Below are positions 27,819-37,192 of a stretch of DNA of 64,000 nt, piece after piece (the stretch's first letter is position 1; each line of letters starts with the position of its first letter). This stretch comes from Virgibacillus aidingensis (GTDB taxonomy: Bacteria > Bacillota > Bacilli > Bacillales > Amphibacillaceae): contig NZ_WIXN01000008.1 of NCBI RefSeq assembly GCF_010994035.1, forward strand, positions 1 through 64,000, in the 5' to 3' direction. Below the pieces are notes generated by a model that saw nothing but the letters and a program-made list of their open reading frames with translations, searched no databases and was not told where the DNA came from. A program made the position numbers and the translations under genes.

Positions 27819-28715
27819 TTATTTCTTCTTTTTCTTTTTCGTTTTCTTTTTATTTGACTGATTTTTCTTATTTGATTTCTTTGTAGCGACAGGCTTTACA
27901 TCATGATATCTTGCCGTTATCCCCTTATTAAATCTCCTGTAAAGGAGTAAAATAATGGCACCGACAATAAGCAGTATAGAAATTAATTGTGCGGTACGAA
28001 GCTCTCCGACTACATATAAGCTGTCCGTACGCATCCCTTCGATAAAGAAACGGCCGATGGAATAGGTGATGACATAACTTAAAAATATTTCCCCTCGTAA
28101 TGGGTTATATCTGATTAATACAAGTAAAAATACGAATACAAGTAAGTTCCATACAGATTCATATAAAAAGGTCGGGTGATACATGACCCCATCAATACAC
28201 ATCTGGTTCATGATAAAATCAGGAAGATACTGATGGAAACTGTTATAGGTGGATTCTGAGATTGGACCGCCATGTGCTTCCTGGTTCATAAAGTTTCCCC
28301 ATCTGCCGATTGCCTGGCCGAGTATAATACTCGGCGCCACTACATCAGCCAGCTGCCAGAAGGAGACTTTTTTCACACGTGCATAAACGATAGCGGTTAA
28401 CACTGCGCCAATTAATGCACCATGGATCGCAATTCCACCTTCCCTTATCGCAAATATATCTGTCCATGGACCGTTAACATAGCGTTCCCATTCAAATATC
28501 ACGTAATATAGCCTGGCAGAAATAATTGCTATTGGAATTGCAAAAACAAGCAAATCAATAATTAAATCCTTTTGCAAGCCAATACGATTGGCTTCTCTGG
28601 TAGCTAAAAGCAAACCAAGGAATACGCCTGCTACAATAATTACGCCATACCAGTAAATAGGAATTGGTCCGATTTCTATAAAAACCCTGTCCAGTGCTGG
28701 TGCTTCACAACTCAT
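27819..28715 (-). CDS. lgt: Prolipoprotein diacylglyceryl transferase
   Basis: Lgt transfers diacylglycerol to the lipobox Cys of pre-lipoproteins; several such lipoproteins are encoded in this window (TctC, YhcN-type, OpuAC). It has 298 aa with seven membrane helices and the Lgt signature [14 protein letters not shown], plus IHGALIG. It is longer than the usual 270 aa because of a strongly basic, cytosolic Lys-rich tail of about 25 residues. The ATG at 28715 follows AAGGGAATG and leaves 16 bases after hprK. Confidence 0.96.
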   Translation of the reverse strand: MSCEAPALDRVFIEIGPIPIYWYGVIIVAGVFLGLLLATREANRIGLQKDLIIDLLVFAIPIAIISARLYYVIFEWERYVNGPWTDIFAIREGGIAIHGALIGAVLTAIVYARVKKVSFWQLADVVAPSIILGQAIGRWGNFMNQEAHGGPISESTYNSFHQYLPDFIMNQMCIDGVMYHPTFLYESVWNLLVFVFLLVLIRYNPLRGEIFLSYVITYSIGRFFIEGMRTDSLYVVGELRTAQLISILLIVGAIILLLYRRFNKGITARYHDVKPVATKKSNKKNQSNKKKTKKKKKK

Positions 28716-28731
28716 GCTAACATTCCCTTCT

Positions 28732-29661
28732 TTAGACTTCCCGTTCCTGTTCAATCATGGTTGTCAGCCGATCTGAAAACTCCTCCGCTGCATTAAACCC
28801 CATTTTTTTCAGACGGAAATTCATGGCTGCTACTTCAATGATCACAGCCAAGTTTCTTCCCGGGCGAACAGGAATCGTTATTTTAGGCAATTCCACATCC
28901 ATGATTTTTAATCTTTCTTCATCAAGACCGAGGCGATCATACTGTTTTTTTTCATCCCAGATTTCCAGGTTGACAATATAGGATATTTTTTTCTGACTTC
29001 TGACCGCTCCGGCTCCAAAAAGGGTCATAATATTAATGATGCCTACTCCCCGGATTTCCAGCAAATGTTCTATTAACGGTGGAGCACTCCCGATTAAAGT
29101 ATCATAATCCTCCTGCCTGATTTCTACATTATCATCTGCCACAAGCCTGTGTCCGCGCTTCACAAGTTCCAATGCTGTTTCACTTTTACCTACACCGCTT
29201 TGTCCGGTTATTAGAACACCAACGCCATTTATGTCCACCAAAACACCATGGATAGCAGTAGTAGGAGCAAATTTTGCCTCCAGATAATTAGTCAATCTGC
29301 TGATCACTCTGGTTGTTTTTCTTGGGGAATGCAAAATAGGCACCCCTGATTCATTTGCTGCTTCAATAATTACTTCAGGTATTTCCATTCCTCGGGAAAT
29401 AACTATTCCCGGGGTCACATCCGTACATAAGCGCCTTACTCTATCTCTCTGCTCTTCTTCAGTAAGATCAAGAAAAAAATTCATTTCCGTTTGACCGATT
29501 AACTGCAGTCTTTCCTTTGGATAATATTTAAAATACCCGGTTAATTCCATCCCGGGACGGGAAAGATCACTTGAAAATATTTCTCTATGTATGCCATCCT
29601 TCCCTGCAACAAGGGTCAGGTTAAAATTTTCCAATAAATCTTGTGTACGCACTGTTGACAT
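28732..29661 (-). CDS. hprK: HPr kinase/phosphorylase
   Basis: Bifunctional enzyme, 309 aa, that phosphorylates and dephosphorylates Ser46 of HPr and Crh in carbon catabolite control. Walker A is [14 protein letters not shown] (about residues 153-160), [10 protein letters not shown] supplies a metal ligand, and [19 protein letters not shown] is the family signature. The N-terminal domain ([15 protein letters not shown]) is complete. It is the first gene of its operon with a GGAGG ribosome site. Its targets include crh at 17 kb. Confidence 0.97.
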   Translation of the reverse strand: MSTVRTQDLLENFNLTLVAGKDGIHREIFSSDLSRPGMELTGYFKYYPKERLQLIGQTEMNFFLDLTEEEQRDRVRRLCTDVTPGIVISRGMEIPEVIIEAANESGVPILHSPRKTTRVISRLTNYLEAKFAPTTAIHGVLVDINGVGVLITGQSGVGKSETALELVKRGHRLVADDNVEIRQEDYDTLIGSAPPLIEHLLEIRGVGIINIMTLFGAGAVRSQKKISYIVNLEIWDEKKQYDRLGLDEERLKIMDVELPKITIPVRPGRNLAVIIEVAAMNFRLKKMGFNAAEEFSDRLTTMIEQEREV

Positions 29662-29715
29662 ATAGCTGTCCTCCTTCTTCCCCCAAACAACTGATTATTA
29701 TTGTAGCATAATCAA

Positions 29716-29743
29716 TAAAAAAAACGTAGGCAGTCTACCTACG
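29716..29743 (-). terminator. Terminator after yvlD
   Basis: CGTAGG/CCTACG hairpin with loop CAGTCTA; on the minus strand it is followed by eight T residues. It ends the pspC-yvlD transcript before the hprK promoter region. Confidence 0.8.
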
Positions 29744-29767
29744 AATTTATATACTGGATGCTTCATT

Positions 29768-30124
29768 TTATCTTATGGAGTCCCTGACAAGATTATTTAA
29801 CAGTAAATTAATAATAGATATAATCACGGATGCGATGATTGCGGTGCCAAATCCGTCTATATCAAAGCCGGAACCCATAATTGCCTGTGTAATCATAAGG
29901 GCAATTGCATTAATAATAAACAGAAATAACCCGAGCGTGACCACGGTGATCGGCAATGTCAGTACAACGAGGATTGGCTTGATAATCACATTGACAATAG
30001 CGAGGATAAAGCTTGCCAAAATGGCTGCTCCAAAACCATCGAGATAGAAACTCTCAAACAATTCGGCAACTACAATCAGGGCAACGGCATTTAATACAAT
30101 GGAAATGAGCCAGCGTACAAACAT
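29768..30124 (-). CDS. yvlD: Phage-holin-4-family membrane protein YvlD
   Basis: A 118-aa protein with four transmembrane helices of the phage_holin_4_2/YvlD family (RWLISIVLNAVALIVVAELF, then IVNVIIKPILVVLTLPITVVTLGLFLF across the centre). Despite the family name it is chromosomal and not lytic. Its start overlaps the stop codon of the PspC-domain gene, so the two are translationally coupled, as in the Bacillus yvl membrane-stress operon. Confidence 0.88.
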   Translation of the reverse strand: MFVRWLISIVLNAVALIVVAELFESFYLDGFGAAILASFILAIVNVIIKPILVVLTLPITVVTLGLFLFIINAIALMITQAIMGSGFDIDGFGTAIIASVIISIINLLLNNLVRDSIR

Positions 30125-30318
30125 TAATAAACATCCCTTTCATCGGGAATAATGAAAGCAGCAGACAAATAAATCAGTAAAAGGGTAAAAAAACTCAAGA
30201 ATAGCAGAACAATAAAGATGAGCCGAAAAATGGTCACATCCACATTAAAATATTCTGCCAGTCCGCCTAACACACCGGCTACCATGCGCTGCGTGCTGGA
30301 ACGATATAACTTTTTCAT
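30124..30318 (-). CDS. yvlC: PspC-domain protein (YvlC-like)
   Basis: A 64-aa PspC-domain membrane protein: basic N-terminus KKLYRSSTQRMVAGVLGGLA, then EYFNVDVTIFRLIFIVLLFL leading into one or two helices. It belongs to the envelope-stress type and is coupled to yvlD by a one-base overlap. AGGGAGGTAC provides the ribosome site. The yvlA/yvlB partners known from Bacillus subtilis are absent here. Confidence 0.9.
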   Translation of the reverse strand: MKKLYRSSTQRMVAGVLGGLAEYFNVDVTIFRLIFIVLLFLSFFTLLLIYLSAAFIIPDERDVY

Positions 30319-30396
30319 AAGCGTACCTCCCTCGCTTTTGTCCGAGTTCTCTGGAAAACCTGCTGCCCGTTAATACAGGGTTTTCCTTTACTTATT

Positions 30397-31068
30397 TTAT
30401 TGACCAAAATTCCAGACATAAAACTCTTCTTTTACAAAACGTTCTTTTAATGCCTCTTTCAGGTCTCCCTGAACATTTTTCGTTTCCTTAAATTGGCTGA
30501 ACATGCCGTCCACTTGTGACTTATGTGAAAAAATCGCTTCCAGTTTTTTATCGAAAAATGCGTGTATATCATTGGATATGTCCGTATTTCCAAGCTCTTC
30601 TTTATATTTATTGGAAATTGCCTGTGCCCAAACGGTGGGACGTTTCTCCTGATCCATCATGCTGACAGCTTCAATTGCCGCTGCCCCCAGTGCATTGTGA
30701 TCGGGATGCACAGCATATTCCGGATAGTGTGTGATCACCAGTGTCGGCTCTATTTCCTCCAGAATTGCTTTTATATGTTCCGCAACCATCCTGCGATCTT
30801 CGAATTCAATTGTTTTGTCGCGATATCCAAGAAGCCGAAGCTCCATATCAAGTGCCCGGCAAGCATCCTTTAATTCTTTTTTCCGTATTTCGGGTAATGT
30901 TTCCCGGTTAGCAAAGGTGGTAGAACCCATATTCCGTCCCATTTCCCCAAGTGTGCCGCATAAATAAGTAACAGGCACCCCTTCACTTCTGAATTTCGCA
31001 ATAGTTCCTGCCGCTCCAAAGGATTCATCATCCGGATGCGGATAAATTACTACAACATGCTTCTCCAT
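30397..31068 (-). CDS. bshB2: Bacillithiol biosynthesis deacetylase BshB2
   Basis: LmbE/PIG-L-family zinc deacetylase, 223 aa, which removes acetate from GlcNAc-malate in bacillithiol synthesis. Zinc ligands are in YPHPDDESFGAAG and HPDHNALG. The ATG at 31068, after AAGGTGAT, is the right start; the 21-codon upstream extension lies in the intergenic region. Partner gene yojF is 40 bases upstream, as in Bacillus subtilis yojFG. Confidence 0.92.
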   Translation of the reverse strand: MEKHVVVIYPHPDDESFGAAGTIAKFRSEGVPVTYLCGTLGEMGRNMGSTTFANRETLPEIRKKELKDACRALDMELRLLGYRDKTIEFEDRRMVAEHIKAILEEIEPTLVITHYPEYAVHPDHNALGAAAIEAVSMMDQEKRPTVWAQAISNKYKEELGNTDISNDIHAFFDKKLEAIFSHKSQVDGMFSQFKETKNVQGDLKEALKERFVKEEFYVWNFGQ

Positions 31069-31108
31069 TTCTATCACCTTATTCTCTTTATTATAAGCAA
31101 AATGAAAA

Positions 31109-31462
31109 TCAGTAACTGAAAGGTGTTTCACTGATTTGCAACGATACCATCAAGCGGCCCTCTCTGTCGTGTCCCGCAAGCAAAAGCTGCGTTTTCTTAT
31201 GAATAACCCAGTCTGACAGTCCTTCCACATATATCCACCCTTTGCCCATTTTAAGCCCTACCCGGTAAGTCCCATCGTTGCCAACAATTTTAGCCTGGTT
31301 AAATTCCACCTGTACATTTCGTACGTACGCACCAACATTATAAGCTTCTTTGTTAAAATGACTGGCATACGCACCATTCGTGGTTTCTACATGAATATAT
31401 ACCGGTTTATCCTTAAAGGCATCCAGTTCTTGCTGTACTTTTTCCAATTCAATTGGTTCCAT
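31109..31462 (-). CDS. yojF: DUF1806-family protein YojF
   Basis: A 117-aa cytosolic protein of the YojF (DUF1806) family. GAYVRNVQVEFNQAKIVGND and YRVGLKMGKGWIYVEGLSDW are typical. It is always found next to bshB2, which suggests a link to bacillithiol, but its activity is not established. A GGAGGGAT site precedes the ATG. Confidence 0.88.
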   Translation of the reverse strand: MEPIELEKVQQELDAFKDKPVYIHVETTNGAYASHFNKEAYNVGAYVRNVQVEFNQAKIVGNDGTYRVGLKMGKGWIYVEGLSDWVIHKKTQLLLAGHDREGRLMVSLQISETPFSY

Positions 31463-31713
31463 TTACGATCCCTCCACTCCTGTCATTTTTAGCTTATCGA
31501 AAGGGAAGGTTTGCGTCAAAAGTTTAGTTTGATTTTATATAACTTATATATGCTTCCTGGGATATAATTAATTCCCGAAAACTTGGGATGACTCATTATA
31601 CATGTAATGGACTGGTAATGGACTGGCCAAGGACGGGACGAGAAGCAGGAATGTAGAGAGGCTTTCTTATACGTACACTCATTCGAATATTCTTTTTTGG
31701 GGTACATTCGGAA
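31463..31713. other. Gene-free lead-in to the tandem repeat array
   Basis: No gene seen. The last 50 bases (ttttttggggtacattcg and neighbours) look like a degenerate repeat unit. ATGGACTGG occurs twice, 12 bases apart, near 31607-31627. Confidence 0.4.
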
Positions 31714-32515
31714 GGTATGAGGCAATGAACGGGGAGATTTGGGGTTCATTCGTCGACTCATCAGCGGTATGAAGCAATGAACGGGGAGTTTTGGGGTTCG
31801 TTCGTCGACTGATCAGCGGTATGAGGTGATGAACAAGGAGAGTTTGGGGTCATTCGTTGACTGATCAGCAGTATGAGGTGATGAACGAGGAGATTTGGGG
31901 TTCGTTCGTCGACTGATCAGCGGTATGAGGTGATGAACGAGGGGATTTTTGGTTCGTTCGTCGACTGATCAGCGGTATGAGGTGATGAACAAGGAGAGTT
32001 TGGGGTCATTCGTTGACTGATCAGCAGTATGAGGTGATGAACGAGGAGATTTGGGTTCGTTCGTCGACTGATCCTCGGTATGAAGCAATGAACGAGGTAA
32101 TTTTTGGTTCGTTCGTCGACTGATCAGCGGTATGAGGTGATGAACGAGGAGAGTTTTGGGTCATTCGTTGACTGATCCTCGGTATGAGGTGATGAACGAG
32201 GAGATTTTTGGGTCATTCGTTGACTGATCCTCGGTATGAGGCAATGAACGAGGAGATTTTTGGGTCATTCGTTGACTGATCCGCAGTATGAGGTGATGAA
32301 CGGGGAGATTTTTGGGTCATTCGTTGACTGATCAGCAGTATGAGGTGATGAACGAGGAGATTTGGGGTTCGTTCGTCGACTGATCAGCAGTATGAGGTGA
32401 TGAACGAGGAGATTTGGGGTTCGTTCGTCGACTGATCAGCAGTATGAAGTGATGAACGGGGAGATTTTTGGGTCATTCGTTGACTGATCCTCGGTATGAA
32501 GCAATGCAATGTGGA
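31714..32515. repeat. 52-bp tandem repeat array (15 full units plus one partial)
   Basis: Units start at 31714, 31766, 31818, 31870, 31922, 31974, 32026, 32077, 32129, 32181, 32233, 32285, 32337, 32389, 32441 and 32493 (partial): every step is 52 bases except one of 51. A unit opens GGTATGAGGTGATGAACGAG and ends with GTCGACTGATCAGC. Two core types alternate: A (TTCGTTCGTCGACTGATC) and B (TCATTCGTTGACTGATC) in the order AABAABAABBBBAAB. The length is not a multiple of three, so it does not code for a repeated peptide. GAACGA and TCGTTC inside A units can pair. Confidence 0.95.
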
Positions 32516-32585
32516 TTCATGTCCTTTCACTTTTTCATCTTAAGTGGGAGACTTCCTGTAGAAGATATTTTCCGCCTAATATAAA

Positions 32586-32609
32586 GGGAAAGCCCCTAAA
32601 GGCTTTCCC
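32586..32609 (-). terminator. Stem-loop downstream of the SASP gene
   Basis: GGGAAAGCC/GGCTTTCCC 9-bp stem with CCTAAA loop, 10 bases beyond the SASP stop on the minus strand. The following TTTATATT is a weak T-tract. Confidence 0.6.
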
Positions 32610-32619
32610 GGATCCATGT

Positions 32620-32826
32620 TTATTGAGGAAATTGTCCATTCATTTGTTGTTGAGCAGTTTGCACAAGACGCTTTGTGATTTCTCCACCAACAGAACCGTT
32701 AGCACGAGAAGTAGTATCAGCACCTAAGTTAACGCCAAATTCCTGTGCAATTTCATATTTCATTTGATCAAGAGCTTGTTGTACGCCAGGTACAAGCAAT
32801 TGGTTGCTATTATTGTTGTTAGCCAT
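32620..32826 (-). CDS. Alpha/beta-type small acid-soluble spore protein
   Basis: A 68-aa SASP that coats and protects spore DNA. The family motifs are complete: [20 protein letters not shown], with the GPR protease site within EIAQEFGV, and [21 protein letters not shown]. The ATG at 32826 follows AGGAGGTG at good spacing. Upstream, CACACTA resembles a sigma-G -10 element, fitting forespore expression, but the -35 is unclear. Confidence 0.95.
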   Translation of the reverse strand: MANNNNSNQLLVPGVQQALDQMKYEIAQEFGVNLGADTTSRANGSVGGEITKRLVQTAQQQMNGQFPQ

Positions 32827-32935
32827 GTTTTTCACCTCCTGTAATTATAGTGTGAGCAGTTAGGTAAAACTTATAAGCAATAATCATTGGTAAAATGTAG
32901 TGATGTTACCAGCCAAAGGGTTATAAACATAAAAA

Positions 32936-32980
32936 AAGCCCACTACCTATTTGTAATGGACTTTTTCTCAAAAAGGGCTT
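32936..32980 (-). terminator. Terminator of fumC
   Basis: AAGCCC/GGGCTT outer stem with an inner CCA-TAC/GTA-TGG stem, followed on the minus strand by GGGCTTTTTTT. Confidence 0.6.
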
Positions 32981-32983
32981 ATT

Positions 32984-34369
32984 TTATTTTGGGTGTGTCA
33001 TTTCCTCCGGCTTCACATATTGATCGAATTCATCTTCTGTTAAAAGACCTAATTCAACAGCCGTCTCTTTTAATGTGGCGTTATCCTCAAATGCTTTTTT
33101 GGCAATCTTCGCTGCATTTTCATAACCGATATGCGGATTTAATGCAGTAACAAGCATTAAGGAGTCATTCAAATATTTTTCAATCTGTTCGTGATTTGGC
33201 TCAATTCCCACTGCACAACGTTCATCAAAAGAAATAATGCTGTCAGCAAGCAATTGGCAGGATTGCAAAAAGTTATAGGCTATGACTGGTTTAAACACAT
33301 TTAATTCAAAATTGCCCTGACTCGCTGCAAAGCCAATTGTTGCATCATTACCCATTACTTGGGCTGCAACCATCGTAACTGCTTCACTTTGTGTCGGATT
33401 TACTTTTCCCGGCATAATAGAGCTTCCAGGTTCATTGGCAGGAATCGTAATTTCCCCAATGCCGCAGCGTGGACCACTTGCCAGCCAACGGACATCATTG
33501 GCAATTTTCATGATGTCTGCAGCAAGTGCTTTCAACGCACCGTGCGCATAAACCGATTCATCATGGCTGGTTAAAGCATGAAATTTATTCGGTGCGGAAA
33601 TAAATTTCTTTCCGGTCGTTTCATTTATTGCGGCAACCACTGCTTCTGAAAAATCCGGATGTGCATTTAATCCGGTGCCGACTGCAGTACCGCCGATGGC
33701 CAGCTCTTTTAGATACCCGGCACTCTGTTCAATCATCATTTCCGATTTTTCCAGCATACGGTGCCAGCCGCTGATTTCCTGTCCAAGTGTTAATGGCGTA
33801 GCATCCTGGAGATGGGTTCGTCCAATTTTAACAATATCCTGGTAAGCATGCACCTTTTCCTTAAAAGTATTTTTCAGCTTGCGCACTGCCGGCAGTACAT
33901 CATCCTCCAATTTAATCAATTGCGCAATATGCATGGCTGTCGGATATGTATCATTAGAGCTTTGCGATTTGTTCACATCGTCATTTGGATGTAATTTTAC
34001 ATCTTCTCCTTTTTCTTTAAGCCATTGATTCCCGACATATGCGATCACTTCATTTACGTTCATGTTCGATTGGGTTCCGCTTCCTGTTTGCCATACCACA
34101 AGAGGGAAATGATCCTCAAGCTTTCCATCAATGATTTGCTGAGCAGCGTAATCGATTGCTTCGAACTTTTTTCTTTCCAATAATCCTAAATCACTATTTG
34201 CTTTTGCCGCGCTTCTTTTCAAAATTGCAAATGCTTTCACAATTTCAGACGGCATTGTTTCATTACCAATTGGGAAGTTCTGCTTACTTCTTTGTGTCTG
34301 TGCTCCCCAATATTTGTCAGCAGGTACTTTTATTTCTCCTATGGTATCTTTTTCTATACGGTAATCCAT
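32984..34369 (-). CDS. fumC: Class II fumarate hydratase
   Basis: TCA-cycle fumarase, 461 aa, interconverting fumarate and malate. The signature [13 protein letters not shown] holds the mobile catalytic-Ser loop, and the substrate sites are [28 protein letters not shown] and [16 protein letters not shown]. The catalytic His lies in the HLQDATP region. It is monocistronic with its own terminator. A GGGAGG ribosome site lies before the ATG. Confidence 0.97.
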   Translation of the reverse strand: MDYRIEKDTIGEIKVPADKYWGAQTQRSKQNFPIGNETMPSEIVKAFAILKRSAAKANSDLGLLERKKFEAIDYAAQQIIDGKLEDHFPLVVWQTGSGTQSNMNVNEVIAYVGNQWLKEKGEDVKLHPNDDVNKSQSSNDTYPTAMHIAQLIKLEDDVLPAVRKLKNTFKEKVHAYQDIVKIGRTHLQDATPLTLGQEISGWHRMLEKSEMMIEQSAGYLKELAIGGTAVGTGLNAHPDFSEAVVAAINETTGKKFISAPNKFHALTSHDESVYAHGALKALAADIMKIANDVRWLASGPRCGIGEITIPANEPGSSIMPGKVNPTQSEAVTMVAAQVMGNDATIGFAASQGNFELNVFKPVIAYNFLQSCQLLADSIISFDERCAVGIEPNHEQIEKYLNDSLMLVTALNPHIGYENAAKIAKKAFEDNATLKETAVELGLLTEDEFDQYVKPEEMTHPK

Positions 34370-34691
34370 TTCTTTTCCTCCCTATGTATAAATGAAAAAC
34401 TAATTCATATATCAATTCCATTGTATCAAAAAAAATAATTCATGTAACGATTAGTTCTCAAAAGCAAATTTTTGTTCCCCGGAACCAGAATTTAATATAA
34501 AAAATGACATTTGACACAAAATTGTCCCTGATTTCCCCCCATTTCCTTTAATATATACTATATAATATGGTAAGAAGATTTATAAAAGCCGAGAAAGCAG
34601 GAAGACAACTATTTTTCAACTCAAAAGTATAAACCTTTTAATTTTACGTAATCGGAAGTCTTCTAAAAATGTTGCACAGGAGGATTTCGAC
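34370..34691. other. Intergenic stretch between divergent fumC and the phospholipase-like gene
   Basis: No gene seen. It is AT-rich, with TTGACA near 34511 and TATAAT-like strings near 34560-34567, but not at standard spacing to each other. Confidence 0.35.
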
Positions 34692-35609
34692 ATGCCGAAT
34701 ATATGGACGCATATACTATTTTGTGAAGAGGTCTCAGATGCAATTAAAAAACCCTACCCTTTTTCACAGACTGAAAGCTACATGAAGCTTGGAGCTCAGG
34801 GGCCTGACCCCTTTTTTTATTACAATTTTTGGCCATGGGCTGATGAGACATTCGGCAGAAATGTTGGGATGGCGCTTCATACAAAAAGGTGCGGGAAATT
34901 TTTAATGGATTTAATCGTCAAAGCAAAGGATGAAAGTCCGGAAATTCAAGCCTATGTATTCGGTTTTATCACCCATCATATTCTGGACCGAAACACCCAT
35001 CCCTACATCCATTATCATGCAGGCTATGATGGTACAAATCATCAAAAACTTGAAATTTTAATTGATACTACCATGATGGAAAAATACCATAATTTACAAA
35101 CATGGAAGACACCTGTATACAAAGAAATTGATGTTGGAAAAAAGCTGAATGGAGAGATTTGTCAGTTTTTGCATGAAGCAATACAGGAACACTACCCTGA
35201 ATTGAAACTGGAATCTTCCTGCAGCTATATTCAGAAGGCTTACAGGGATATGCGCCTTGCACTAAGGATATTATCGGACCCGTACGGATGGAAAAATATT
35301 ATTTTAAAATCGCTGATTTCTTCTTACTCCCACCAGCCGATTAAAGAGGATAAAGATTATCTTAACTTAAAGGAGACAACATGGTACCATCCTGCTACCA
35401 ATGAGCCTTCTGAAAAAAGCTTTGTCGAATTGTATGAAAAAGCCCGCACGGAAGGGATACAAATATTAACGGAGGTGCAGCATTACTGGCAGGATGATTA
35501 TGCCGGTTCAAAAGAAAATATCCATCAATTGGTTGGTAACATTTCCTATGACACAGGGATGCCATTGGAATTACAGATGGAAAACAAATATTCCGCACCC
35601 ATAGTATGA
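34692..35609 (+). CDS. Zinc-dependent phospholipase C-like protein
   Basis: A 305-aa protein with the zinc-dependent phospholipase C domain (PF00882-like). Metal-binding-type residues include His in NIWTHILFCEEV, Asp in GPDPFFYYN, His in MALHTKR and the cluster FITHHILDRNTHPYIHYHAG. No signal peptide is seen, so it is probably cytoplasmic, unlike secreted phospholipases. Members are common in Bacillaceae with no known substrate. AGGAGG precedes the ATG. It stands alone and is followed by a strong terminator. Confidence 0.8.
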   Translation: MPNIWTHILFCEEVSDAIKKPYPFSQTESYMKLGAQGPDPFFYYNFWPWADETFGRNVGMALHTKRCGKFLMDLIVKAKDESPEIQAYVFGFITHHILDRNTHPYIHYHAGYDGTNHQKLEILIDTTMMEKYHNLQTWKTPVYKEIDVGKKLNGEICQFLHEAIQEHYPELKLESSCSYIQKAYRDMRLALRILSDPYGWKNIILKSLISSYSHQPIKEDKDYLNLKETTWYHPATNEPSEKSFVELYEKARTEGIQILTEVQHYWQDDYAGSKENIHQLVGNISYDTGMPLELQMENKYSAPIV

Positions 35610-35612
35610 AAC

Positions 35613-35657
35613 AAAACGGCTGTCTAACATGTACACACATGTTTAAACAGCCGTTTT
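35613..35657. terminator. Terminator between the phospholipase-like gene and a small basic protein
   Basis: Outer stem AAAACGGCTGT/ACAGCCGTTTT plus inner AACATGT/ACATGTT, then TTTTTATTATTT. It serves both converging genes. Confidence 0.8.
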
Positions 35658-35659
35658 TA

Positions 35660-35812
35660 TTATTTAAAAAGCTTTCTTATCATTCTGCCTGCGCCTCTTC
35701 CCACAATACGCCTGCCTGCACGTCTGCCCGCCCTGCCTTTTTTAACGGCATTCACATCACCTAAAATACGGGCTAACATATAAAGGAATCTGCGTATGCT
35801 ATTGATCCGCAT
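35660..35812 (-). CDS. Small, highly basic conserved protein
   Basis: A 50-aa protein with a Leu-rich first half (RRFLYMLARILGDVNAVKKG) and an Arg/Gly-rich second half (RAGRRAGRRIVGRGAGR) ending in RKLFK. Similar short proteins occur widely in Bacillaceae as uncharacterised. The ATG at 35812 follows GAGGGGGCC; upstream in-frame codons lack a site. The charge suggests nucleic-acid or membrane contact, which is inference. Confidence 0.65.
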   Translation of the reverse strand: MRINSIRRFLYMLARILGDVNAVKKGRAGRRAGRRIVGRGAGRMIRKLFK

Positions 35813-36045
35813 TATTTTGGCCCCCTCGGTAAAAATTGTTCTTTTATTCAATTTCTTCCATATCCTGTCGCTGCTGACTGATCTATTAGAAAATGAACCT
35901 CAGCAAATATCACTGCAACAAGCGAATTAGAATTAATTATAATCTTTAACCATACGAAAATCGACAGCCTGTCCTTATTGTACAACCAAAATTCAAATAA
36001 AAATAGTCACATTGCTAAATAACTAAGATATATTTCTTCCCCTTC

Positions 36046-36440
36046 TCAAGCAAATCCCAGCATCGCAGCAGCTTCATTAATGTGCTCGATATTGGCTGCC
36101 AGGCTTGTCATTCTGTTTACCTGTTCATCCACCATTGCTTCCCATTCCTTGATGGCAACCGTATTTTCTTCGATCACTTACGCGAAATGATCAACAGAGA
36201 CATCAATTGATTCGGAGGAAGATTGAATTTGGCTTGCCTGTTTTTCCAAATAGCCAAAATATGTTATAAATTTAGCAAATTGATTCGTAATTTCTCCAAT
36301 TTGCCTGTCGGAAGTAGTTTTACCCTTTTCCACTTTATTCCATCCTGTTCATTAAAAATAGCCCTGCCCACCAAGGCAAGGCCAGTATTTTCCCACAATA
36401 ATTTTATCTGCTGATAGACTGAAAGTAATACCCGAAAACA
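36046..36440 (-). pseudogene. Degenerate methyl-accepting chemotaxis signalling domain
   Basis: From about 36320 downwards one frame reads TSDRQIGEITNQF, then QIQSSSESIDVSVDHFA, an in-frame TAA, and continues VIEENTVAIKEWEAMVDEQV to SLAANIEHINEAA and a stop at 36046. The heptad, Ser/Glu-rich pattern is that of the C-terminal arm of an MCP or HemAT. A second frame upstream (LLWENTGLALVGRAIFNEQD) may be the shifted hairpin region. At least one nonsense codon and one frameshift are implied. No start is visible. Confidence 0.45.
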
Positions 36441-36444
36441 TTTC

Positions 36445-36678
36445 CTATTCCCAAATAAACTGTTTATAGGCTTCACTTAATGTCATAAAAGCTTCTCTGT
36501 TTCCTGTTTCCAGTGCTTCATTAATCGCTGTTTCCAGTTTTTCTTTGTTGTAACTAAAACATAACTCATCAAGCTCCAGACGGGAAGCGAGCTGCAGTTC
36601 AAAAGCAATTTCCCTTCTGGCTGGAATAATATTTCCATTATAACGATAATATTTCAAGATTTGCTTTTGTTTTTTCAC
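36445..36678 (-). CDS. IDEAL-domain protein
   Basis: A 77-aa protein whose C-terminal 40 residues (ELDELCFSYNKEKLETAINE onwards, then ALETGNREAFMTLSEAYKQF) fit the IDEAL domain. That short helical domain is found in Bacillaceae in ComK and small regulatory proteins such as the YpiB family. The N-terminal half is basic (KKQKQILKYYRYNGN). It begins 200 bases from any same-strand gene. Its role is unknown. Confidence 0.7.
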   Translation of the reverse strand: MKKQKQILKYYRYNGNIIPARREIAFELQLASRLELDELCFSYNKEKLETAINEALETGNREAFMTLSEAYKQFIWE

Positions 36679-36898
36679 GGAACATGCCCCCTTGTTCCTC
36701 TTTTTACTATTATCCTAAATTTTTTGAAAAATTTCAATAGGTAAAAACAAAAATAATATAATTGTCACAAATTGACTGAATTCATTTAAAACACTCAATA
36801 AGTGCAAGTAGGCGGTTTCCTTCCAAAGTTGGAGTATAAAATATCTTACTTAAAGGGGGGGTTAACCACCGTTATCGGCATTTTTATACAGATTACAA

Positions 36899-37192
36899 TT
36901 ACATGGATAATAAAAATACTGCTGCAATTGCTCCAATCACTACTAAAATTACATTTAATCCGATGTAAGCCAAAATTACTGCGACAAGTCCGCCTATGAA
37001 TCCAATATGTGGATATTCCGGCTGCACTGAAAGAATTCCAGGAAAAATTAAAGCACCCAATGCTGCGTATGGAATAGCGTTTAACCATCGATTCACCCAG
37101 TCGCGAAATTGTAATTTATCAACAATAAATGCCGGAATGAGACGAGGAATCATCGTTGCCAAAGACATACCAATAATAATTAAATAAATCAT
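36899..37192 (-). CDS. azlD: Branched-chain amino-acid exporter small subunit AzlD
   Basis: AzlD-family membrane protein, 97 aa with three to four helices. The N-terminal IIGMSLATMIPRLIPAFIVD and central NAIPYAALGALIFPGIL are typical. It pairs with AzlC to export branched-chain amino acids or analogues. The ATG at 37192 overlaps the azlC stop as ATGA, with GAAGGAGG upstream; longer upstream reading in this frame lies inside azlC and is not real. Confidence 0.9.
   Translation of the reverse strand: MIYLIIIGMSLATMIPRLIPAFIVDKLQFRDWVNRWLNAIPYAALGALIFPGILSVQPEYPHIGFIGGLVAVILAYIGLNVILVVIGAIAAVFLLSM

Noticed and set aside
29768-30124. Phage holin, hence a prophage remnant
   Set aside because: The YvlD family is chromosomal and is coupled to a PspC-domain gene; no other phage genes are present.
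31516-31761. An 81-codon frame on the minus strand running into the repeat array
   Set aside because: It covers the degenerate first repeat and lacks a ribosome site; composition looks like chance.
31714-32515. CRISPR array
   Set aside because: The units are contiguous 52-bp tandem copies with no unique spacers and no cas genes nearby; point variants are shared between units.
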